This document shows, in pieces, positions 42,998 through 52,580 of a stretch of 64,000 nt of DNA. Each line of letters begins with the position of its first letter. The first letter of the stretch is position 1. The stretch is from Fermentimonas sp. GTDB taxonomy: Bacteria > Bacteroidota > Bacteroidia > Bacteroidales > Dysgonomonadaceae. A program made the position numbers and the translations under genes. Under the pieces are notes generated by a model. The model ran no database searches, had not been told where the DNA came from, and was given only the letters and a program-made list of their open reading frames with translations. Location of the stretch: contig JADMKP010000007.1 of the NCBI GenBank assembly GCA_015478775.1, positions 248,001 through 312,000 of the forward strand. Direction: 5' to 3'.

Positions 42998-45139
42998 ATG
43001 TCGCACATATTTCAAATGATTAGTAAGATTTTAGTAATCTTACTAATCACTATCTTTTTTTCGTGTAATCAATCTGATTCCAATAAGCACACAGAAATTA
43101 TATGGGACAAATGGGGTGTGCCTCATATTTATGCTGAAAACGAATCGGATATGTATTACGCTTTTGGATGGGCACAGATGCATAATCATGCAAATCATAT
43201 TCTCGAGATGTACGCAACAGCTAGGGGCAAGGCAAGTGAATATTATGGAAGAAAGCATTTTAGGATGGATCAAATAATTCATCTATTTTCTATACCCGAT
43301 AGTGCAGCCGCTCAATATGAAAGGTTTACAGGTGAAGAAAAACAGATATTAGTTGCTTTTGTAAACGGAATAAACGATTATGCAGAAAAGCATCCTGAAG
43401 ATATAAGCGAGAGTGCTAAAAAGGTATTGCCTGTCACTGCCATAGATGTATTGGCACATGGCAAAAGAGTTATAAACATTGAATTTCTTGGAATGAGGGA
43501 TATTGTGACTGCCTATAATGAAACAAAGGATTCTGATAGCAATATAACACCTGGTTCAAACTCATATGCAATTGCCGCTTCAAGGTCAGAATCGGGAAAT
43601 GCAATGCTAGTTGCAAATCCCCATTTACCATGGTCGGATTTTTATCTGTTTTTTGAAGCTCATCTTAATGCCCCCAATTTTAAATTATATGGTGTTACTC
43701 TTGTGGGTATGCCTGTTCTGAATATAGCATTTAATGAACATTTAGGATGGACACATACAGTTAATACGATAGATGCATCGGACCGCTATGAGCTTACCCT
43801 TCAGGATAATGGATACTTGCTTGATGGAGAAACCTTGCCTTTTGAAGAGAAAAAGGTTGTCATTAAGGTTTGGCAACAAGATGGCACTCTAGAAGACCAT
43901 GAAGTAAATTTAAAGTACTCTGAACATGGACCAATTATTGGGCAAAAAGACAATAAAGCATATGCAATAAAGGTTGCTGGTCTTGAAAATGATTCATATT
44001 ATTTTCAATATCACGAGATGGGCAAAGCAAAAGACATAAAAGAATTTGAGAATGCTTTGCAGATGATGCAAATTCCGATGTTTAACTTAGTTTATGCCGA
44101 TAAGGATGGAAATATAATGTACCTGTTTAATGGCAATGTGCCTGTTAGAGAAGAAGGTGACTGGACATTCTGGCGATCAAATATAGATGGTACCAGATCT
44201 GACTTAATTTGGAGTGATTATCACAACTATGATGATCTCCCCAAAATATTTAATCCTGAAACGGGGTTTGTGCAGAATGCAAACGATGCACCCTGGACTG
44301 CTACTTATCCTGTAATACTTAATTCCGATGATTTTCCATCTTATATGTCGCCAAAGCCACAACAGTTAGCAACTTCATTTAGAGCACAACGCGCAATTAA
44401 TATGATAAAAGAAGATAGCTCCATTACCTTTAGAGAGTTAGTAGACTATAAACTAAACACCGGTATGGAGGTTGCAGATAGGTTTTTGGATGATTTGCTT
44501 GAAGCTGTAAAAGAATACCCCGATTCTCTGGCAAATGAGGCAGCATCAGTCTTGGTGAAATGGGATAAAAGCACCAATAGTGATAGTCGCGGCGCCATAC
44601 TTTTTGCTAAATGGTTTGATAAAATTGATAATAGCATGTTTACAATTCCTTGGAGTGCAGACTATCCTGTTAGCACGCCCGATGGCTTAAGTGAAAAGAA
44701 GTTAGCTGTTTCTCTTTTGGTCGATGCTGCCAAAGAAGTTAATGATACTTATGGCTCACTCGATATAGCTTGGGGTGAGGTAAATCGTTTTATTATAGGT
44801 GAAAAAGAGTTTCCGGGCAACGGTGGCAAACACGATTTAGGGGTATTCAGAACAATGTATTTTCAAGAACGAGAAATAATTAGCAAGACTAATAACTATG
44901 CTTTCAATGGAGATACATACGTTGCAGTAGTTGAATTTGGCGATTCGGTTAGAGCAGAAGTATTATTAAGTTATGGCAATGCAACCCAATCATCACACAA
45001 ATTCAAAGAAAATCAACTTGAATTACTATCACAAAATAAGCTGCGTAATGCACTATTAACTAAAGATGATGCTTTAAATAATATGGCATTTAAAGAAACT
45101 ATTATAAGAAATGAAGAGGTAAATGAAGATGTAGAGTGA
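42998..45139 (+). CDS. Penicillin-acylase-family lipoprotein (Ntn hydrolase)
   Basis: 713 residues. The N-terminus is a lipoprotein signal with lipobox FFSC (about residue 23). ATG codons at 42998 and 43016 are both possible. IIWDKWGVPHIYAENESDMYYAFGWAQ is the typical start of the alpha chain. Autocatalytic cleavage is expected before the Ser of PGSNSYAIAAS (about residue 187), which becomes the N-terminal nucleophile of the beta chain. NPHLPW and EHLGWTHTVN are also conserved. Relatives hydrolyse beta-lactams, acyl-homoserine lactones or N-acyl peptides, and the substrate here is open. The stop lies in an 18-bp duplication. Confidence 0.9.
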   Translation: MSHIFQMISKILVILLITIFFSCNQSDSNKHTEIIWDKWGVPHIYAENESDMYYAFGWAQMHNHANHILEMYATARGKASEYYGRKHFRMDQIIHLFSIPDSAAAQYERFTGEEKQILVAFVNGINDYAEKHPEDISESAKKVLPVTAIDVLAHGKRVINIEFLGMRDIVTAYNETKDSDSNITPGSNSYAIAASRSESGNAMLVANPHLPWSDFYLFFEAHLNAPNFKLYGVTLVGMPVLNIAFNEHLGWTHTVNTIDASDRYELTLQDNGYLLDGETLPFEEKKVVIKVWQQDGTLEDHEVNLKYSEHGPIIGQKDNKAYAIKVAGLENDSYYFQYHEMGKAKDIKEFENALQMMQIPMFNLVYADKDGNIMYLFNGNVPVREEGDWTFWRSNIDGTRSDLIWSDYHNYDDLPKIFNPETGFVQNANDAPWTATYPVILNSDDFPSYMSPKPQQLATSFRAQRAINMIKEDSSITFRELVDYKLNTGMEVADRFLDDLLEAVKEYPDSLANEAASVLVKWDKSTNSDSRGAILFAKWFDKIDNSMFTIPWSADYPVSTPDGLSEKKLAVSLLVDAAKEVNDTYGSLDIAWGEVNRFIIGEKEFPGNGGKHDLGVFRTMYFQEREIISKTNNYAFNGDTYVAVVEFGDSVRAEVLLSYGNATQSSHKFKENQLELLSQNKLRNALLTKDDALNNMAFKETIIRNEEVNEDVE

Positions 45140-45157
45140 GATGAAGTTGTAGAGTGA
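45122..45157 (+). repeat. 18-bp tandem duplication across the acylase stop
   Basis: ATGAAGATGTAGAGTGAG and ATGAAGTTGTAGAGTGAG are adjacent and differ by one base. The TGA of the first unit is the acylase stop codon. Confidence 0.8.
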
Positions 45158-45190
45158 GATATGAATATGATCGTGAGTGAAATGAAGAGG

Positions 45191-45265
45191 TGAACCGTAC
45201 TGGACTTGAACCAGTGACTTCTACCCTGTCAAGGTAGCGCTCTAAACCAACTGAGCTAACGGTCC
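45191..45265 (-). tRNA. tRNA-Val (anticodon GAC)
   Basis: 75 bases folding into a full cloverleaf on the minus strand. The acceptor is GGACCGT/ACGGTTC with one G-U pair, the D stem GCTC/GAGC, the anticodon stem CTACC/GGTAG with loop TTGACAG, and the T stem ACTGG/CCAGT with loop TTCAAGT. Anticodon GAC reads valine codons. CCA is not encoded. It lies between the acylase and oxidoreductase genes. Confidence 0.95.
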
Positions 45266-45314
45266 GGGACTGCAAATTAAATAAATAATTTGCAGTTTAT
45301 TGTTGTAAGTACTA

Positions 45315-46661
45315 CTATAAAGTAGGCTCCCATCCAGGTTCATACTCACGACTCCATAGTTTCATTGCATCACGATCGTACATCCTACCACTTTTTTCGT
45401 CTATATCAAACCCTTTTCCTATTCTATATGCTATATTAGAATAGTGTACCATAGCCATACTAATGCTAGCATCGTCAATGGGGGCTGAAAGTTTTTCTTT
45501 TCCTCTAACGGCATCAAAGAAGTTTATAACATGCCCTGTAGTCATATCTCCACCTCCTCCTAAGGCAGTACCGGCTTCGCTTGAAGTTGATCTATTGTCT
45601 TTAATCACTTTTCCATTCCTGTCGTATAAAACAGATTTGTCACGATCCATAAATACTGAACCTTCGCTACCGTAAATGATTGTACCTCTACCGGCACCAT
45701 AAGTTTCAAAACCATTACGGCTTTTACCATCCCATTTAATAATCTTGTCTCCTGTAAAATGGAAAGTAGCATCCATGGTATCATACATCTCCCAGCCATC
45801 ATTTACAAAATGACGTTTTGCAGCCTCCACATCAACTCTTGTTGGGTAATCAACACCCAGTGCCCATCTTGCAATATCTAGCTCGTGAGTGGCATTGTTT
45901 CCAGTTTCTGCAGTTCCATAATCCCAACCATACCAGTGCCAGTTGTAATCCCATGTTTCTGAAGTATATTCACGTCTGGGAGCTGGACCTTGAAATAGCT
46001 CCCAATCGAGACCTTCTGGAACTGCAACTCTCTTCTGTAATGGCACTTCTCCTCTTGTGTTTGTGTAAAATGCTACACCCTTATAAGGTGTTCCAATTGC
46101 ACCGTTACGAATCTCGTTTATCATTTCAATAGTATGAAGTGATGAACGCTGTTGGTTACCCATCTGAACAACCTTATCGTATTTCTTTGCTACATCAACT
46201 AATAGTTCGTTTTCGAACATATTATGACTGCATGGCTTTTCTACATAAACATGTTTGCCGGCCTTCATAGCCATTATAGAGCCGGGCGCATGCCAGTGGT
46301 CGGGAGTTGCATTAAGAACAACATCAACTTGTTTATCTGCCAGCACCTTACGAATATCCTTTTCAAGCTTAGCTTTGTAGTTGATATGCTTTGAAAATGC
46401 ATTCATTGCACCATTCATTTGCTTATTGTGCACATCGCACAGATACAGAAGCTCAACATTTGAACTCTTCATCGCAATTGGTTCAATAAAAGCCCCCAAT
46501 CTCCTTCCGAGTCCTACAATAGCAACATGTACACGATCGTTAGAACCAATTATACGGTTATAACTTTTAGCTGAGGTATTACTCATTATAGGAGCTCCCA
46601 CTGCCAGCCCTGCAGCCCCTACACCCATTTTCTTAATAAAATCCCTCCTATTTACACTCAT
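45315..46661 (-). CDS. Gfo/Idh/MocA-family oxidoreductase, Tat-exported
   Basis: 448 residues. NRRDFIKKMGVGAAGLAVGAPIM is a twin-arginine signal, so the folded NAD(P)-containing enzyme is exported. VHVAIVGLGRRLGAFIEP is the Rossmann motif, and HVYVEKPCSHNMFENELL is the EKP catalytic region. The C-terminal substrate domain includes YNWHWYGWDYGTAETGNNATHELDIARW. Such Tat-linked members often act on glycans or inositols. No sugar-utilisation genes are near, so the substrate is unknown. Confidence 0.9.
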   Translation of the reverse strand: MSVNRRDFIKKMGVGAAGLAVGAPIMSNTSAKSYNRIIGSNDRVHVAIVGLGRRLGAFIEPIAMKSSNVELLYLCDVHNKQMNGAMNAFSKHINYKAKLEKDIRKVLADKQVDVVLNATPDHWHAPGSIMAMKAGKHVYVEKPCSHNMFENELLVDVAKKYDKVVQMGNQQRSSLHTIEMINEIRNGAIGTPYKGVAFYTNTRGEVPLQKRVAVPEGLDWELFQGPAPRREYTSETWDYNWHWYGWDYGTAETGNNATHELDIARWALGVDYPTRVDVEAAKRHFVNDGWEMYDTMDATFHFTGDKIIKWDGKSRNGFETYGAGRGTIIYGSEGSVFMDRDKSVLYDRNGKVIKDNRSTSSEAGTALGGGGDMTTGHVINFFDAVRGKEKLSAPIDDASISMAMVHYSNIAYRIGKGFDIDEKSGRMYDRDAMKLWSREYEPGWEPTL

Positions 46662-46745
46662 TGTATTTTTGTTATTAGTTAAATAATATTGTATTATCGT
46701 TTTTAGTTAAAAAGTGCTCTTCATCACCTTAAGCATTGTTTTCAA

Positions 46746-46845
46746 CACTTTAGTTTTTTAAAGATCTAATGTTATATCAGTTTTGACCCATTCTCATCAT
46801 TTTTAAAAATCCATTTAGGTCACTTCAGTTTTTCAAAGATCCATT
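46746..46845. repeat. Imperfect repeats downstream of ugd
   Basis: CACTTTAGTTTTTTAAAGAT (46746) recurs as CACTTCAGTTTTTCAAAGAT (46821), 75 bases apart. A weaker related piece, TTTTTAAAAATCCATTT, lies between them. The block directly follows the ugd stop on the minus strand. Confidence 0.55.
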
Positions 46846-46846
46846 T

Positions 46847-48169
46847 TTATGACTTCTGCCCAATTCCTCTATACTCAAAACCATGAGTCTCTAGATCTTC
46901 TTTATTATATATATTCCTGCCGTCTATAACTAAGTGGTTACTCATTATTTTCTTTAGAACCGCCCAACCTGGAAGTCGAAACTCTTTCCATTCAGTTGGC
47001 ACTATCAATGCATCAGCCTCAAAAGCTGCATCGTAAATATCTTTTGCATAATAGATTTTGTCATCTAGATACTTTTGTGCTTCTTGCATTGCTGCCGGAT
47101 CATATGCACGAACATTAACCCCCGATTTAAGTAAACAATCAATTAACGTTAAAGATGGTGCATCACGCATATCATCAGTTTCGGGTTTAAAAGATAAACC
47201 CCAAACAGCTACCGTTTTACCTTTTATATCCCCATCGAAATGTTGATCGAACTTCTTAAAGAGTATTGATTTCTGATTATTATTTACCTCTTCAACGGCT
47301 TTTATAACTTTCATTTCGTAGCCTGCCTCCTCACCAATTTTGATGATTGCACGTATATCTTTGGGGAAACAACTGCCTCCATAACCACAACCGGGATACA
47401 GAAAACTTCTTCCAATTCTAGTATCGCTACCCATACCTTTGCGCACCATATTTACATCGGCACCAACTATTTCAGAAAGGTTTGCAATATCATTCATAAA
47501 GCTAATTCTAGTTGCAAGCATTGCGTTAGAAGCATATTTTGTCATTTCTGCCGACAATATATCCATAAATATTATACGGAAATTATTTAGCAGGAAAGGA
47601 CGATATAACTTAGACATCAAGTCCTCGGCAGTCTTACTTTCCACTCCCACAACTACTCTATCGGGGCTCATAAAATCATTTATAGCAGCACCTTCTTTCA
47701 AGAACTCAGGATTAGAAGCAACATCAAAATCAAGATTAGTAAGTCCACGCTCATCAAGACGCTTACGTATTTTATCTCTTACCCTAAAAGAAGTACCAAC
47801 CGGAACAGTACTTTTAGTTACCACCAAAAGTGGAACAGTCATATTATTTGCAATTGTTTCTACTACCTTATCTACATAAGAAAGATCGGCATTACCATCA
47901 TTATCAGAAGGAGTGCCAACGGCAATAAAAACAATATCCATTTGGTTTACCACAGAAGCAAGATCAGTTACAAAATGCAGACGTTCAGCTTCATAGTTAC
48001 GCATCACAATACCCTTCAAACCAGGTTCATAAATAGGAATCACTCCTTGTTTAAGTCCTTCAATCTTTTCTTTGTCGATATCAACACAAGTTACATCTAC
48101 ACCCATCTCTGCAAAACATGCACCGGAGACTAAACCTACATAACCCGTACCTACAATTGCTACCTTCAT
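46847..48169 (-). CDS. ugd: UDP-glucose 6-dehydrogenase
   Basis: 440 residues. MKVAIVGTGYVGLVSGACFAE is the NAD Rossmann start and IPIYEPGLKGIV binds the sugar nucleotide. The catalytic Cys is in YPGCGYGGSCFPKDI. The C-terminal domain with VWGLSFKPETDDMRDAPS is complete. It oxidises UDP-glucose to UDP-glucuronate for surface polysaccharides. It follows the LolC/E-type gene by 16 bases. Other UDP-sugar specificities of the family are less likely given the match. Confidence 0.94.
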   Translation of the reverse strand: MKVAIVGTGYVGLVSGACFAEMGVDVTCVDIDKEKIEGLKQGVIPIYEPGLKGIVMRNYEAERLHFVTDLASVVNQMDIVFIAVGTPSDNDGNADLSYVDKVVETIANNMTVPLLVVTKSTVPVGTSFRVRDKIRKRLDERGLTNLDFDVASNPEFLKEGAAINDFMSPDRVVVGVESKTAEDLMSKLYRPFLLNNFRIIFMDILSAEMTKYASNAMLATRISFMNDIANLSEIVGADVNMVRKGMGSDTRIGRSFLYPGCGYGGSCFPKDIRAIIKIGEEAGYEMKVIKAVEEVNNNQKSILFKKFDQHFDGDIKGKTVAVWGLSFKPETDDMRDAPSLTLIDCLLKSGVNVRAYDPAAMQEAQKYLDDKIYYAKDIYDAAFEADALIVPTEWKEFRLPGWAVLKKIMSNHLVIDGRNIYNKEDLETHGFEYRGIGQKS

Positions 48170-48185
48170 AATACTTGTTTAAAAT

Positions 48186-49415
48186 TTACCTGTTGAATTC
48201 TAATTTTCTCCTCAAATTATTAACCGGATATAGTACTGTAAGTATTCCTATAAGACTTACTACCGAAAACACTACTAATACATCAGAGATCTTAACAATG
48301 ACCGGATATGAATCTATTATATATGCTCCAGGCGTATCGCTCAACCTGATAAAGCCAAAGTGTTGTTGAAGCAAGCATAATATCAACCCTATTGTTATAC
48401 CTGCTATAATTCCTATAAATGTAATGAGCCATCCTTCATACATGAAAATATTGGCAATCATAGTTTTAGATGCACCCATATTGGTAAAACTCTTGATATC
48501 GTCTTTCTTTTCAACAATTAACATCGAGAGCGAGCCCACCACATTAAAAACGGCAATAAGCAATATAAACGCTAGTATAAGAAAAGTAACCCATTTCTCA
48601 ATCTGTAGCATTCTAAAAGACTCTCGTTGTTGTTCATACCTATCCTCAACTAAAAAATCATTGCCCAGTATTCCTTGAATGTTCCTTTTCGCTCTTTTTA
48701 CCGAAGCAGTTGGTATAAGCTTAATATTGAGAGAGGTAACTTCATTATCATAATTAAGGAGCTCGCGTGCCAGAGATATAGGTATAATAGCCATTTGATC
48801 ATCATACTGAGGTGAGTTGAGACTAAAAACACCGCCAATCTGAGCATAACCAGTTGTGAAAGCCGAAGAAGGATTTGCTATATTGACCTTAACATCTCTC
48901 TTAGGTGCAAATATTTCAATAGGATATATAAATCCTGGACGGGCACCCAAAGAAATGGCGAGCCCTGCGCCCAATGTTACATAATCTACAACATCCTCTC
49001 TTAATTTAAAAGTACCATCAATCATAAGTTTCTCCATTTCAGTCATAAGGTTGAAATCTTCTGATACGCCTTTTAAAATTACCGGTACTTGCTGACCGTC
49101 GAATGTCAATAATGCATTTTCTTCCAACGATTCAGAAAACATATTTATCTCTTCAATCTGTAATGCTTTATCAAAAGTGCTTGTATGATAATTAAACACC
49201 TTGCCCTCTTTAACCGTAACTTTCAGATCAGGATCAAATGCGCTAAACATTCCTTCCACAATACCCCCGAAACCGTTGAATACAGATAAAACCACAACCA
49301 TTGCCATCGTTGCAATGGCTATACCACACACTGATATTGCAGAAATCACATTAATAGCATTATGCGATTTCTTTGAAAACAGATATCTACGTGCTATGAA
49401 AAAAGAGATATTCAA
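48186..49415 (-). CDS. FtsX/LolC-LolE-type ABC transporter permease
   Basis: 409 residues. An N-terminal transmembrane helix at about 20-48 (AINVISAISVCGIAIATMAMVVVLSVFNGF) is followed by a periplasmic MacB_PCD-like domain. Three C-terminal helices begin at about 275, 325 and 375 (VTFLILAFILLIAVFNVVGSLSMLIVEKKDDI; GWLITFIGIIAGITIGLILCLLQ; VLVVFSVVSLIGILTVLYPV). This is the LolC/LolE layout for lipoprotein release to the outer membrane. The ATPase partner is not in the window. It is 11 bases after rbfA. Confidence 0.88.
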   Translation of the reverse strand: MNISFFIARRYLFSKKSHNAINVISAISVCGIAIATMAMVVVLSVFNGFGGIVEGMFSAFDPDLKVTVKEGKVFNYHTSTFDKALQIEEINMFSESLEENALLTFDGQQVPVILKGVSEDFNLMTEMEKLMIDGTFKLREDVVDYVTLGAGLAISLGARPGFIYPIEIFAPKRDVKVNIANPSSAFTTGYAQIGGVFSLNSPQYDDQMAIIPISLARELLNYDNEVTSLNIKLIPTASVKRAKRNIQGILGNDFLVEDRYEQQRESFRMLQIEKWVTFLILAFILLIAVFNVVGSLSMLIVEKKDDIKSFTNMGASKTMIANIFMYEGWLITFIGIIAGITIGLILCLLQQHFGFIRLSDTPGAYIIDSYPVIVKISDVLVVFSVVSLIGILTVLYPVNNLRRKLEFNR

Positions 49416-49426
49416 GCAATAATTTT

Positions 49427-49765
49427 TTACTGGTCTTTTAACAGTTTGTCAATATTCTCGATATAATCAAGAGAATCATCCACATGAAAAGTAAGTTCAG
49501 GTATAACCCTGAGTTGATTCTTTAGCCTTTTGCCAAGATCATATCTTACTGTTTTTACGTTTTCATTGATATTACTTACCAACTCATCCGATTTCTCAGT
49601 AGGAAATACACTTAGATATGCGTGAGCTACACTTAAATCGGCCGAAACCCTAACATTTGTAACCGAAATTAATATCCCCGGCATCTTCTTTGCTTCAATA
49701 AGAAGTAAATCTCCAAGCTCTTTCTGTATTAAACGGTTTACCTTTTGTAGTCTGTTATTATCCAT
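49427..49765 (-). CDS. rbfA: Ribosome-binding factor A
   Basis: 112 residues, a single KH-type domain. RLQKVNRLIQKELGDLL opens the fold. VTNVRVSADLSVAHAYLSVFP and LGKRLKNQLRVIPELTFHVDDSLDY are the family core. It binds 16S rRNA helix 1 during 30S maturation. It sits between the methyltransferase gene (4 bases) and the permease gene (11 bases), a compact operon. Confidence 0.94.
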   Translation of the reverse strand: MDNNRLQKVNRLIQKELGDLLLIEAKKMPGILISVTNVRVSADLSVAHAYLSVFPTEKSDELVSNINENVKTVRYDLGKRLKNQLRVIPELTFHVDDSLDYIENIDKLLKDQ

Positions 49766-49769
49766 TTTT

Positions 49770-50402
49770 TTATATCTTTCTTATAAGTGTTAATCCATCT
49801 CTTAGTGGTAAAATAACCTTTTCGACACGATTATCACTCTTCAATTTATTATTAAATTCCAAGATTCCCTTAGTTTGCCAATCGTTACTTTTAACCGGTT
49901 CAACTACTTTACCGTGCCAAAGTGTATTATCAGCAATAATGAAGCCTCCTTTTTCAGTTTTCGGAAGCACCGATTCAAAGTTAAGCCAATAATCTCGCTT
50001 ATTTCCATCAATATAAACCAAATCGAAGAAATTATTCTCAAATTGCTGAATAACTTCATTTGCATCACCTATATGCAATATTATTTTTTCTCCAAACAGG
50101 GACTGACTGAAATTGTTGACAATCAAATCCTCCATTTCATCATCAATTTCAATTGTATGAATTGTAGCCTCATCATCTAGCGCTTCGGCCATGCAAAGTG
50201 CCGAGTAACCCGTGAAAGTACCAATTTCAAGCACTTTCTTGGGATTAATCATATGCACTAACATTTTCAATAATCGTCCTTGAAGATGCCCTGAAGACAT
50301 GTTTCCGTGAAGCAGCTTAAGCTGAGCTTCACGGTAAATATGTTTTAACAGATCTGGTTCCTGGTCTATGTGTTCAGTAATATAATCGTCAATTGATTCC
50401 AT
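49770..50402 (-). CDS. SAM-dependent O-methyltransferase (COMT-like family 3)
   Basis: 210 residues. KKVLEIGTFTGYSALCMAEALDDEATIHTIEIDDEM is SAM motif I and the acidic loop, FFDLVYIDGNKRDYW is motif III with the metal Asp, and GGFIIADNTLWHGKVVEP completes the divalent-metal site. The enzyme is soluble and probably methylates a catechol or similar hydroxyl. The physiological substrate is unknown. It lies between pyk and rbfA in a co-directional operon. Confidence 0.9.
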   Translation of the reverse strand: MESIDDYITEHIDQEPDLLKHIYREAQLKLLHGNMSSGHLQGRLLKMLVHMINPKKVLEIGTFTGYSALCMAEALDDEATIHTIEIDDEMEDLIVNNFSQSLFGEKIILHIGDANEVIQQFENNFFDLVYIDGNKRDYWLNFESVLPKTEKGGFIIADNTLWHGKVVEPVKSNDWQTKGILEFNNKLKSDNRVEKVILPLRDGLTLIRKI

Positions 50403-50421
50403 TAAACAAACACCTATTCAT

Positions 50422-51894
50422 TTATTGAGTATAATCTGGTAAGTTATATTTCTCTTTTGCCTCAAGAATTCTCGATACATCAACTATTTCAAGATAAGTT
50501 GTGCCACCTACTTCACCAAAACTTCCACCAAGATAAGCTACCCTATCATTTATTTTTACCATGTCTTGATCCACTAATCTTTTTAGTGCTTCAGTGAAAT
50601 ATGCTCTACGACTCTCTTTCGTATTGCCATCACCTTTGCCCTCCTGGTACTCTGCCCAAATACCATAAGATAAAGCTAGTTCACGTGCAAGACGCTTAGA
50701 AGTAGCAATGGCATATACAGGGCTCTTGCCTCTGAAGGCCGCCAATACACGAGCTGTCCTACCGGTATGACTATCGGTAACTATTGTTTTTACATTTAGC
50801 CTGGTTGATGATCTTACAGCCTGTTTTGCTAAAAATTCTGTTACCTCTCTATCGTCTTCTGGATTAATTGGTACTCTTATATCATTATCGGTAAGTTTTG
50901 TAAGCTCTGCCTCATAGGCTGTCCTAGCCATTGTTTTAACTGCTTCAACCGGATATTTACCATATGCTGTCTCTCCGCTTAACATTACAGCATCTGTTCT
51001 ATAATATATAGCATTAGCAATATCTGTTATTTCTGCACGAGTAGGTCTTGGATTAACAATCATCGAGTGCAACATTTGAGTTGCAACAATAACTGGCTTC
51101 TTGTGATGAATGGCCTTTTTAATAAGAATACGCTGAATTCCAGGAATCTTCTCCTGAGCAACTTCAATTCCAAGATCACCACGAGCAATCATTATTCCAT
51201 AAGCTTGCACAAGTATCTCATCGGCATTGTCTACGCCTTCTTGATTCTCAATTTTGGCGATAATCTTGATAGGGCTTTTTAAATTATCAAGTATCTTTTG
51301 AACTGCAATTACATCTTCTCCGTTACGAACAAATGAGTGTGCAATAAAGTCAACTTCATTTTTAACAGATAACTCAATAAACTTTTTATCTCTTTCTGTT
51401 ATAGCAGGCAGATTTATACGAACACCCGGTATGTTTACACTCTTGCGACTTCCTATAACACCATCATTCATTACCCTGCATATCAGGTATTCCTTATTTA
51501 CTTCAATAACATTCAAATCAATTTCTCCATCATCAATGAGTATGTCATCTCCAACTTTCATTTCGTTTGCGATGCCGGGATATGAAATATAGATGGTTTC
51601 TCTTGAAGAAATTCCCTCAGGATTTCCTATTATTTTAATCTCTTCTCCTGTTTTAAGTTTTATTTCATCTTCTGCAAATGTTGTACGAATCTCCGGTCCT
51701 TTTGTATCTACCAATATTGCTATTTCGTCAGATACCTCACGAACATTATTTATAATACTCATGAACCCTTTTTCATCTAAATGAGCTGAGTTGAGTCTCA
51801 CCACATTCATTCCGGCTTCATATAATTCTTTAAGGAAAGGAACTTCACAACGTTTATCGGAAATTGTAGCTACAATTTTAGTATGTTTACGCAT
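50422..51894 (-). CDS. pyk: Pyruvate kinase
   Basis: 490 residues. KIVATISDKRCEVPFLKELYEAGMNVVRLNSAH begins the barrel, GPEIRTT opens the B domain, and IIAKIENQEGVDNADEIL holds the catalytic Lys. IMIARGDLGIEV and the signature HKKPVIVATQMLHSM precede AEITDIANAIYYRTDAVMLSGETAYGKYPVEAV. It converts phosphoenolpyruvate and ADP to pyruvate and ATP. It is upstream of the O-methyltransferase gene by 19 bases and downstream of aroQ. Confidence 0.96.
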   Translation of the reverse strand: MRKHTKIVATISDKRCEVPFLKELYEAGMNVVRLNSAHLDEKGFMSIINNVREVSDEIAILVDTKGPEIRTTFAEDEIKLKTGEEIKIIGNPEGISSRETIYISYPGIANEMKVGDDILIDDGEIDLNVIEVNKEYLICRVMNDGVIGSRKSVNIPGVRINLPAITERDKKFIELSVKNEVDFIAHSFVRNGEDVIAVQKILDNLKSPIKIIAKIENQEGVDNADEILVQAYGIMIARGDLGIEVAQEKIPGIQRILIKKAIHHKKPVIVATQMLHSMIVNPRPTRAEITDIANAIYYRTDAVMLSGETAYGKYPVEAVKTMARTAYEAELTKLTDNDIRVPINPEDDREVTEFLAKQAVRSSTRLNVKTIVTDSHTGRTARVLAAFRGKSPVYAIATSKRLARELALSYGIWAEYQEGKGDGNTKESRRAYFTEALKRLVDQDMVKINDRVAYLGGSFGEVGGTTYLEIVDVSRILEAKEKYNLPDYTQ

Positions 51895-52018
51895 ATTGCT
51901 TTTTTGATTATTCTATTTACTGATTTATAACTCCTTGCTTAGTAGTTTCTTACTTTTAATTATTTATATATAAATGTCTTAGAGACAAATATTTCTGAAT
52001 ATCTAACATTTAACTCCT

Positions 52019-52444
52019 CTATTTGTTTGCAAATAGCAGCGACTCAATTGCAAGCTTATAGGAATTCATCCCAAAACCTGCAATAACACCCATACATACA
52101 GAAGTTAGCATCGATTTATGACGAAATTCTTCTCTTGCATATACGTTAGAGATATGAACTTCAACTACAGGTGTTTTTATTGCCTTAATTGCATCTCTTA
52201 TGGCTACCGAAGTATGTGTATAACCACCTGCATTTAATATAATACCATCGTAGCTAAAACCTGTTTCGTGTAATTTATTGATTATTTCTCCCTCAATATT
52301 CGATTGAAAGTAAGATATTTCAATATTAGGGTAATTCGATTTTAATCTTTCCAGAAATACTGAAAAAGATTCTTCACCGTAAATACTGGGTTCACGACTT
52401 CCCAGTAGGTTGAGATTTGGCCCATTGATAATTTGTACTTGCAT
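52019..52444 (-). CDS. aroQ: 3-dehydroquinate dehydratase, type II
   Basis: 141 residues from ATG 52444. A longer frame to 52540 would add 32 hydrophobic residues and span the -7 box, so it is rejected. QIINGPNLNLLGSREPSIYG carries the catalytic Tyr and Arg. ILNAGGYTHTSVAIRDAI and PVVEVHISNVYAREEFRH provide the Asn and His residues. It dehydrates 3-dehydroquinate in the shikimate pathway. Length is standard for the dodecameric type II enzyme. Confidence 0.95.
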   Translation of the reverse strand: MQVQIINGPNLNLLGSREPSIYGEESFSVFLERLKSNYPNIEISYFQSNIEGEIINKLHETGFSYDGIILNAGGYTHTSVAIRDAIKAIKTPVVEVHISNVYAREEFRHKSMLTSVCMGVIAGFGMNSYKLAIESLLFANK

Positions 52445-52485
52445 ATAAATACTTTTTTTCACTATGGAGTGCTGAAAATAATATG

Positions 52486-52493
52486 CAAAGATA
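52486..52493 (-). promoter_or_regulatory. -7 box for aroQ
   Basis: TATCTTTG on the minus strand, exact TAnnTTTG, 41 bases before the ATG at 52444. Confidence 0.55.
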
Positions 52494-52580
52494 CTAATAA
52501 AAATTTGGAGAAGAATGCAAATTAGTAGAGGGTACCACATTACATGATACCCTCTCTAAAAAATTTATTCCTTTAATATG

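Noticed and set aside
52445-52540. Membrane-anchored form of AroQ with 32 extra residues
   Set aside because: The -7 box at 52486-52493 lies inside the extension and type II dehydroquinases are soluble proteins of about 140-150 residues.
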